From the NCBI GenBank assembly GCA_022606425.2, contig JAHDVF020000255.1, positions 1 through 64,000 of the forward strand: a DNA stretch of 64,000 bases. The letters are read 5' to 3'. The notes under the pieces are model-generated. The model was not told the origin of the DNA. It saw only the letters and a program-made list of their open reading frames with translations, and ran no database searches. Within the stretch, counting starts at the first letter, position 1. Each line of letters starts with the position of its first letter. Positions 60,701 to 64,000 of this stretch are shown here, one piece after another. The stretch is from Lepidostoma basale. Lineage: Eukaryota > Arthropoda > Insecta > Trichoptera > Lepidostomatidae. A program made the position numbers and the translations under genes.

Positions 60701-62577
60701 ATCTTTTTATATATAAATAAAAAAATTCACTGTAAAACCGATAAAGCAATCGCGTTTTCATGGCAAACCACTGGATAGGACCTACCTCTTTGAAAGATTT
60801 GGGAGTTAAGTTCAATCCCAAATTATCTTATAGTATTCATCTTACATCCTCAACTCAATTTTTGATAACAAAAATCTGTTGTTCTCTTTTTGATTCTTAA
60901 ACAGGTTAGTACTTTTACTACAATAACGGTTCCTAATCCCCTGTTAATGTTTCATAGATCTATGAGCGCAATAGTGACACAGCAAACGCCAGCACACGCG
61001 ATCAGAGCATTCTGGAACCGGGTGGAGGGGACTCTGGCGAGGGGCTCCGTGCCCTGAAGTTCCGCGCCGTATCAGCAGCACTGGCGGCAGAGCAGAAGCA
61101 CGCCGCTAGAGGGCAGCTCTCGCCCGAGGAACTCATGCATAAGTCAGTATATCAGAATACCAAACTTGTTTTGTTGATCTTCGTCTCAGGTTTCTTAGAT
61201 CTCTTCTTTCTCAGATCATTCTTCTTCTTCCGTGTCAGGTCCCCCCAACATTAACAATCTCTGTGGTGAATGCTTCTCGCCACAATTACTGGAGTGGTTT
61301 TCCATTGCCTTCTCCAGGGATTTTCTGTTGGGGCTACCTACCCTTAGCTGGTGAGTCTCAGTATTATAGTACTGAAGATTCGCCATACGCCCTCTCCCTG
61401 TCTGCTATGACCCTGATGAAGGTCAGTGATCACATTGCCCGCCCTCACCAGAACCACTCTAGGACGCCGGGGAGTCAGACTTACTTGTCCTGCAGGGTGA
61501 TGTTTCATGACATTTTATAGATACAGCGAAACCCCTATTTTACGTTTTTTAAGGGACTGAAAGAAAAAATGTAAATGGAAAAAAATATTTTTTTTAAATC
61601 ACGTAGATTAGTTCGCAAACGCGTGAAACAAAATGAAACCAATGTAGGGGTATTGAATAAAACACCATTTAAATTTATTTATTTTTAAATCACGTAGATT
61701 AGCTCGCAAAATGCATGAACCTAAATGAAACCGTGACGTAAAAAGAAAGAAAATATTGTAATTAACTTTAAAAAAAATAAAAAAACTTAAAAACTGTTTG
61801 CAAATGACGATCGCGATTAATATCAAAAAGAACGAAGCGTTCCAAATCGAATCGAAAACCAAATGACAGAAGGACAGATGTTAACCGGCGAAAATTAAAA
61901 AAAAGTAATTTAAGAAAAAAATAACAAAAAATGTAAAACCCAAAACAAAAAACGTAACTGACGATCGCGATTAATGTCAAAAAGAACGAAGCGTTCCAAA
62001 TCAAATCGAAAGCCAAATGATAGAAGGAAAGATGTTAACCGGCGAAAATTTAAAAATGTCGGCCAATCACCACGGTGCGCGCCATATGCCGACCAATAAC
62101 AACGTCGCTCGCCGACCAATCACGGCCGAAACGATGCAATTGACTCAACGATGCTCATTGTTAAGTAACTCGCATACTCTGAATATTTTCGATGTAAATT
62201 GCAAGAAAAATAATCGTAAAAGCGGGTAAAAAATGTACTAAAATATATTGGGACTAATAAAACGAAATTTGCGGGATAACTTTAAATACAGGGACGTAAA
62301 ATCCGGGTTTCACTGTACATACCTTCCAGCTGAGTATGTCCCACAGTTCGAGTCCTTTTGTTAATCAGGATTTTGCAATTCCTAATCTGTAACTGCTTAT
62401 CCAATATTGTCCTGGAATAATGTCTTGATCTTGTTCATTTCAGCAGAAACAAGTTTTGTGTGAAATAAATACCCCTTTCTATTAATTGTACTCAGGTGCT
62501 GGTCAGAATTGTACAGTTGGTGTGTTCAGTACTTGGAGGTCTGGAGGAAGCCACTCGGCATCGTACTCTCCAATCAT
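48713..62577 (+). CDS. NUP160: NUP160 gene model (3' partial, first 10 coding exons)
   Basis: Scaffold nucleoporin of the Y (Nup107-160) complex of the nuclear pore; its N-terminal beta-propeller is what is visible here. Ten exons (85, 106, 202, 118, 169, 188, 164, 222, 185 and 82 nt) join without frame error to 507 codons, about a third of the usual length; the helical C-terminal part lies beyond the window. Diagnostic matches to human NUP160 include AGGYFYKDGSKYYTRNRFLS (human GGFYYVESGKLFSVTRNRFI), VHRFVFPHPHLMRKQ (human VHRLLLPHPSRMYRS), LFSPGLFPMAVIAKALSIY (human LFTPGQFTNEALCKALQIF) and WSELYSWCVQYLEVWRKPLG (human CKFYACCLQYQEALSHPLAL). All junctions are GT-AG. Confidence 0.93.
48991..49096 (+). 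CDS. NUP160: NUP160 exon 2
   Basis: Reads GAQSTLQDIKLPERAGGYFY then KDGSKYYTRNRFLSW. Acceptor ttacag, donor gtattt. TRNRF is the invariant NUP160 signature. Confidence 0.92.
49555..49645 (+). repeat. CR1/L2-like 3' tail with (ATT)n
   Basis: CAGCGCCCTTGAGATGAGTA, ATGGCGCTTTATAAATTATC, then TTATTATTATTATTATTATT. Same tail at 17425, 50118 and 59765. 49140-49550 upstream is not recognised. Confidence 0.6.
49880..50200 (+). mobile_element. CR1/L2-like 3' end split by an RTE insertion
   Basis: CAGATGCAGCATTCACATTT, TTTTTAGATTTAA, then an RTE scrap, then TTTTTAGATATAAAAGACGT, GCGCCCTTGAGGTGATTACA. The near-duplicate TTTTAGATTTAA / TTTTAGATATAA is the likely target duplication. Confidence 0.72.
49962..50098 (-). 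mobile_element. RTE family A 3' end inside a CR1-like tail
   Basis: AAACAAACAAACCATCACCC, GGCAGAGAGAATGGACCGCC and CGTCAATTCCTCCG; only the last ~130 bp of the family. Confidence 0.8.
50640..50720 (+). repeat. Dispersed 'actcaaaaactactaaaca' repeat
   Basis: GTTCGTGTTTGTGCTATCTA, TGGACTCAAAAACTACTAAA resembles 62645-62700 just upstream of the LINE ORF1. Probably a shared LINE 5' or Helitron-like segment; family not settled. Confidence 0.4.
51112..51358. mobile_element. 247-bp TTAA-flanked MITE
   Basis: Left TTAACCCTTAACGGACG, right inverse TTAACCCTTATTGGACG (15 of 17). Almost the same length as the unrelated TTAA MITE at 31101. No coding capacity. Confidence 0.78.
51613..51965 (+). repeat. 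MITE family M, one-armed copy
   Basis: Same arm and interior as 12804; ends AAGCAGAACATCTTTTTAAC. The copy at 56030-56338 is its inverse over nearly the whole length. Confidence 0.82.
52030..52330 (+). mobile_element. RTE family A 3' end with GTTA tail
   Basis: IMKGSLRWFGHMERMVKKVY, NDVNGTRNSGRPRKMWHD, ending GACGGCGTGATGGTTAGTTA. In NUP160 intron 2. Confidence 0.85.
52450..52600. repeat. Foldback repeat family A
   Basis: CCGTTTTCTAGGAGTTTTAT...GACCTTATCAAATGACATTC, GATAATGCCTTACCAAGAGA, TAACATGTCATTCCCATAAA...ACCTCTAGAAAACAGATG. Ends 30 bp before NUP160 exon 3. Confidence 0.75.
52634..52835 (+). CDS. NUP160: NUP160 exon 3
   Basis: Reads RVSHDTLEVVERSLELRING, then ASFHELPGRVLLLAATVGSV and HRFVFPHPHLMRKQ. 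Very GC-rich with a Gly/Arg turn (VRWRGGGAW). The 3.5 kb intron before it is filled with LINE, TTAA-MITE and foldback repeats. Confidence 0.92.
52985..53410 (+). mobile_element. CR1/L2-like LINE C-terminal fragment
   Basis: LQYALNAAARLIKGIPKKSH, ITQHLKELH, FKELHGMAQSYISELC, FGDRAFAVVDPSAWNNLPSY with one stop. A clear CR1/L2 RT C-terminus between NUP160 exons 3 and 4. Confidence 0.87.
53517..53634 (+). CDS. NUP160: NUP160 exon 4
   Basis: Reads EEGLGRDLEDGTASILTEAT, AAQASDLRHFSIISHFTNA. Acceptor ttttag, donor gtaagt; ends one base into a codon completed in exon 5. Confidence 0.9.
54110..54262 (-). mobile_element. tRNA-derived SINE (family S)
   Basis: GATTCTTATGACATGTGAAA...CCGGGAATCGAACCCGAGAC (B box inverse) to GGCTCTTGCCA. 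Confidence 0.82.
54461..54629 (+). CDS. NUP160: NUP160 exon 5
   Basis: Reads SAAPHTCAMAIHSSGEALYA, MAGASVVLVRLSPEGAAHST, VLRQDSIVPRFLSALR. A propeller blade ALYAMAGASVVLVRL is evident. Confidence 0.9.
54640..54890 (+). mobile_element. CR1/L2-like LINE 3' end
   Basis: TDFRSKLKIHLFHISYPI then the 3' UTR CAGATGCAGCATTCATATTT, TTAATGCGCCCATGGGGTGA. It starts right after NUP160 exon 5. Confidence 0.72.
54885..55335 (+). mobile_element. RTE-like family D fragment split by RTE family A
   Basis: RTKSLLRTTEMEDLRSVAGT before 55050 and NRPAGRPPKRW-like from 55225, ending AAGCAGAAGAAGAAG. Interrupted at 55052-55194. Confidence 0.78.
55052..55194 (-). mobile_element. RTE family A insertion with target duplication
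   Basis: AACTAACTTACTAACCATCA to CGCACGTTGATTATTCC, flanked by AGAGTGATAAA (55041-55051 and 55195-55205). A 140-bp, extremely 5'-truncated insertion. Confidence 0.9.
55340..55420 (-). repeat. Foldback repeat family A, partial
   Basis: TTCTAGAAGTTTTATTATAG, GGGAGTTTCGCCTTTCTTAA, CATTATCAAATG. Confidence 0.55.
55539..55726 (+). CDS. NUP160: NUP160 exon 6
   Basis: Reads GNRNEGEVSCGLALVPGGEV, SQGAWLYALGRDTRLRVWCL, ERGACVHVHSLLPDHTDPLT. The LYALGRDTRLRVW block is a WD-type blade end. Donor gtgagg. Confidence 0.92.
56030..56338 (-). repeat. MITE family M, one-armed copy
   Basis: Inverse of 51613-51965: GTTAAAAAGATCTTCTGCTT ... CTTCGTCTCTATTGAGATAC. Nested in the piggyBac-like element. Confidence 0.82.
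56485..56724 (+). CDS. Short ORF, fused termini of a piggyBac transposase
   Basis: 79 codons: MAERAHKQIRRACNISSNED, EIQRILLESGSENEVDEYSS, then CEKCLMALHMPECFKAYHTL. The acidic N-terminal DEI..LL..GSE stretch resembles piggyBac N-termini and C..C...HMPECFK.YHT the end of their C-terminal zinc-binding domain; the whole catalytic region is missing. The open frame survives although the catalytic part has gone. It is inside a NUP160 intron; expression is unknown. Confidence 0.55.
   Translation: MAERAHKQIRRACNISSNEDEIQRILLESGSENEVDEYSSDSKQHFSHSLECEKCLMALHMPECFKAYHTLPKLPGDEP
56858..57021 (+). CDS. NUP160: NUP160 exon 7
   Basis: Reads SHMLRLGESPSGEVLLGVFL, CFATESHFIVLKPIHEDQNT, VRFARISHLFGPE, aligning with human HRLRLAVSPTMGLFLGIYL and ISSLF. 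Its acceptor (gtttcag ending 56857) lies within about 10 bases of the right end of a piggyBac-like relic. Confidence 0.91.
57103..57812 (-). mobile_element. RTE family A copy with 187-codon open frame
   Basis: Frame 57240-57803: MTVCSISVNGENLEQVVEFV, YLGSMFTRDGRVERDIERKV, LRRMCGYSVYDRVSNENIRS, SLRWFGHMERMNEERMVKKL, GTRNRGRPRKMWHDQINQIL. 3' end at 57103. In NUP160 intron 7. Confidence 0.92.
57880..58135 (+). mobile_element. RTE family A 3' end, rearranged
   Basis: NGTRN-like start, GTTGAGGAAGCAAGAGAAGT, then ACGTGATGTTTAGTTAGTTA. About 80 bp in the middle (57975-58055) is foreign to the family. Confidence 0.65.
58257..58478 (+). CDS. NUP160: NUP160 exon 8, with proline-rich loop
   Basis: Reads RDLVDFGVTGLGLWGAWGSH, an Ala/Pro loop (APPAPAPPPDPPARD), then YAERLFSPGLFPMAVIAKAL. 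Two overlapping GT donors are possible (58477 or 58479); only the second keeps the conserved KALSIY junction in frame. The loop falls where human has NVAGQWNPVFMQPLPEEE and looks like lineage-specific padding. Confidence 0.9.
58820..59175 (+). mobile_element. RTE-like family C fragment
   Basis: VSIAVLWTMAGEKPIREQVA, RRKWQWIGHTLRRNPAGTQG, then a frameshift (GKRKRGRPRATWRRTLQDEV-like in the next frame), ending GACAAAAAGAAGAAGAAGA. Related to 9775. Confidence 0.87.
59765..59850 (+). repeat. CR1/L2-like 3' tail with (ATT)n
   Basis: GAAGCGCCATTAGAGTCACA, GTTATTATTATTATTATGAA; decayed. Confidence 0.5.
59940..60560 (-). mobile_element. RTE-like family D, best copy (197-codon frame)
   Basis: MTFARNQLRCEVSVRQEEIE, QVDLFRYLGSEVTSSNDLPR, RIYKTCVRPILTYGIESRAD, LRTTEMKTLRAIAGKTPRDR, IREICEVEDVVRWGRQRRRY, GQRRPGRPPKRWRESWSSAS. 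ORF2 C-terminus with intact reading frame; ends in a GAAGAAGAAG tail. Confidence 0.9.
60958..61142 (+). CDS. NUP160: NUP160 exon 9
   Basis: Reads IYERNSDTANASTRDQSILE, GLRALKFRAVSAALAAEQKH, ARGQLSPEELMHK; LSPEEL matches human FSQEEF. Donor gtcagt at 61143. Confidence 0.9.
61205..61490 (-). mobile_element. RTE-like 3' end with a ruminant-SINE-like phrase
   Basis: CTTCTTCTTCCGTGTCAGGT, CCCCCCAACATTAACAATCT matches the tail of the RTE at 17812. It continues TTACTGGAGTGGTTTTCCAT, TGCCTTCTCCAGGGAT, a phrase close to the BovA/BovB repeat as remembered. Confidence 0.5.
61524..62315. mobile_element. pogo-like non-autonomous element with internal tandem duplication
   Basis: Ends CAGCGAAACCCCTATTTTAC and inverse CAGTGAAACCCGGATTTTAC with TA on both sides. 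Interior has two tandem duplications: 61590/61685 (AAATCACGTAGATTAG) and 61803/61963 (AACGAAGCGTTCCAAATC... ATGTTAACCGGCG), period ~160 bp. No transposase. Confidence 0.78.
62496..62577 (+). CDS. NUP160: NUP160 exon 10 (last in window)
   Basis: Joined to exon 9 it reads KCWSELYSWCVQYLEVWRKP, LGIVLSNH, matching human CKFYACCLQYQEALSHPLALH. Acceptor ctcag at 62495, donor gtaagc at 62578. A non-LTR retrotransposon fills the following intron to the window edge. Confidence 0.9.
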
Positions 62578-62980
62578 GTAAGCATTCACTTCAAAATAGT
62601 TCAAATTTGATATTGCAATACCATATATATAAATAAAAGTCAATGTTTGTATGTGTGTGCCCTATAGACTCAAAAACTAATTGACTGATTTTGCTGAAAA
62701 TTTTACAGTTAGTTCTCATTGGTGTGGAGCTAAGTATCAACAAATTAAATATCTAAACCAATATAAAAATAATCTAAAAATAATCTACCTACACAAACTT
62801 TTGTCTAAGTACATAGATATCACTCATATAAAACGTCAACCAAACCAAAGACAACAAACTGGTGATATAGACTCAACTAATATTACAGACAATATCTGTT
62901 TTGAACAAAAAATATTTCTTCTAAATTTGCCATAACTTTGGGTTGTGGACGTAGAAATATATAACTTAAAAGCAAATATG

Positions 62981-63915
62981 GCAATAAAGGAACTGCAAGA
63001 TTGCATCTTGGATGCCACAACAAAGCTTACTAAGGAGCAAATAAACAAACTACTACCCAAATGCAATGAAATTCTAAACCAAACACACGTAATGACAATA
63101 CAAATGGCAGAAGTGAGGGCTGAAAACCGCATTTTCACACAATATCAGACTGCCGAAGAAGCGCATAAGGGCCAAGAAGTGATTGTAGTAGAGCCGAAAG
63201 AACCACAGACAACTAAAAAAAAACTGGAAGAAATAAAGCTCAATATCAATCCAATAAATTCTGGCATCATAGGAATACAAAGCGCGACTAAAGGGAAAGT
63301 AATAATAAAATGCAAAAGCAAAGAGAGACAAAAAGCGACTGGAACAATTCAAACACAGATCGGAGAAAAATGCAACACCCGAATCCCAAAAGAACGTCTG
63401 CCAAGGATTAAAATAGTTAACGTAACAGACGATTTCACCGAAGATGAAATTATTGAAAAGATAAAATACCAAAATGATTTCCTAGAAGATAATGACGCAA
63501 GAATAATGAAAGTTGTTAATGTCCACAAGAACCCTGTCAGCAAAGTAGTACAATTTACCTAGACCTGGACTCCGAAACACATAAAAAAATGTTGAACAAC
63601 AAAAAAATAAACATAGGATGGGAAAGATGTAGAGTGCATGATGCCATAGACATAAAAAGATGCTACAACTGCTACAGATTCAACCACAAGGCAAATGAGT
63701 GCAAAAAAGACAAACCGACCTGTCCAAAATGTATGGGCGACCACAAGGCCAAAGACTACAAAGCCGAAATACATGAACATAAATGCATAAATTGTGAAGA
63801 AACAACAAAAATTATCAAAACCAAACTCGATTCTAATCATGCAGCCTGGAGTTTTGATTGCCCGGTTTACCTGAAAAAAGTAGAACAAGAAAAAAACAAA
63901 CTGTCTTTTTTGTGA
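62981..63915 (+). pseudogene. LINE ORF1 (gag-like, zinc knuckles), one frameshift
   Basis: Reads MAIKELQDCILDATTKLTKE, then lysine-rich linker, RIPKERLPRIKIVNVTDDFT, EDEIIEKIKYQNDFLED, and after a frame change near 63558 DLDSETHKKMLNNKKINIG, RCYNCYRFNHKANECKKDKP, TCPKCMGDHKAKD. First knuckle is perfect C-X2-C-X4-H-X4-C; the second has Tyr for its last Cys; a third begins CINC. Loss of one C near 63558-63562 explains the frame change. Confidence 0.85.
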
Positions 63916-63941
63916 AGAAATTGGAAAACCTAAAAATTATG

Positions 63942-64000
63942 TACATGAATATAAGAGGGTTAAAATCAAAAATTGACGAACTAAACGTATATATCACAAA
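63942..64000 (+). CDS. LINE ORF2 start (endonuclease), partial
   Basis: MYMNIRGLKSKIDELNVYIT: the first strand of the AP-endonuclease-like domain of non-LTR ORF2. Continues beyond the window. Confidence 0.8.

Larger units (their letters stand above)
62645..64000 (+). mobile_element. Non-LTR retrotransposon (I/R1/Jockey group), 5' part, runs off the edge
   Basis: ORF1 (gag-like) 62981-63915 is followed by the start of ORF2 at 63942: MYMNIRGLKSKIDELNVYIT, the beginning of an apurinic-type endonuclease domain (NIRGL motif). Inserted in a NUP160 intron. The exact 5' end is uncertain; 62645-62700 carries a dispersed repeat phrase shared with 50640. Confidence 0.87.

Overview
The window is nuclear DNA from an AT-rich arthropod, most likely an insect: short GC-rich exons sit in AT-rich introns full of mariner, piggyBac-like, hAT, RTE, Jockey/CR1 and Penelope-like repeats. 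I could not resolve the order. No bacterial-type genes, rRNA genes, functional tRNA genes or CRISPR arrays were seen.

Three host genes are supported by exon-by-exon reading. (1) TMEM184, plus strand, 14365-30488: six coding exons covering the C-terminal ~85% of the protein, with 5' exons outside the window. Its second visible exon carries a reading-frame break in a very GC-rich stretch. (2) UTP4 (Cirhin), minus strand, 38707-48360: complete, 11 coding exons, 726 codons, every junction GT-AG and in frame. (3) NUP160, plus strand, from 48713: the first 10 coding exons (507 codons), continuing off the right edge. UTP4 and NUP160 are head to head with 352 bp between start codons, so they probably share a bidirectional promoter. 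A nucleolar ribosome-assembly factor and a nuclear pore Y-complex scaffold are therefore neighbours.

Layout: 1-14.3 kb repeats (RTE, Jockey, CR1, Penelope-like terminal repeats, a complete mariner at 11.1-12.4 kb with a dead transposase); 14.4-30.5 kb TMEM184 with repeat-laden introns; 30.5-38.7 kb intergenic, holding a nested TTAA/hAT/LINE stack and an inverted pair of Jockey fragments around a MITE; 38.7-48.4 kb UTP4; 48.4-64 kb NUP160, whose introns hold a piggyBac-like relic, two pogo-like shells and, at the right edge, a nearly intact non-LTR retrotransposon ORF1.

The most unusual signal is a set of short, diverged repeats scattered over the window that share one plan: a CTGANGA-like box, a hairpin, GAAA, a 4-nt palindrome (CCGG, CATG or CTAG), T-C/T, then a strand complementary to the bases before the first box. 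This is the layout of a minimal hammerhead ribozyme. They also share a downstream AAAGTGG...GTGTTTAAT-type module. The clearest set is a tandem array with an inverted copy (2565-3010) just upstream of a short ORF start that recurs at 6702, matching the terminal repeats of Penelope-like elements. Other signals are about 18 truncated 3' ends of one RTE family (several with target duplications) and a piggyBac-like element whose ORF has collapsed to 79 codons.
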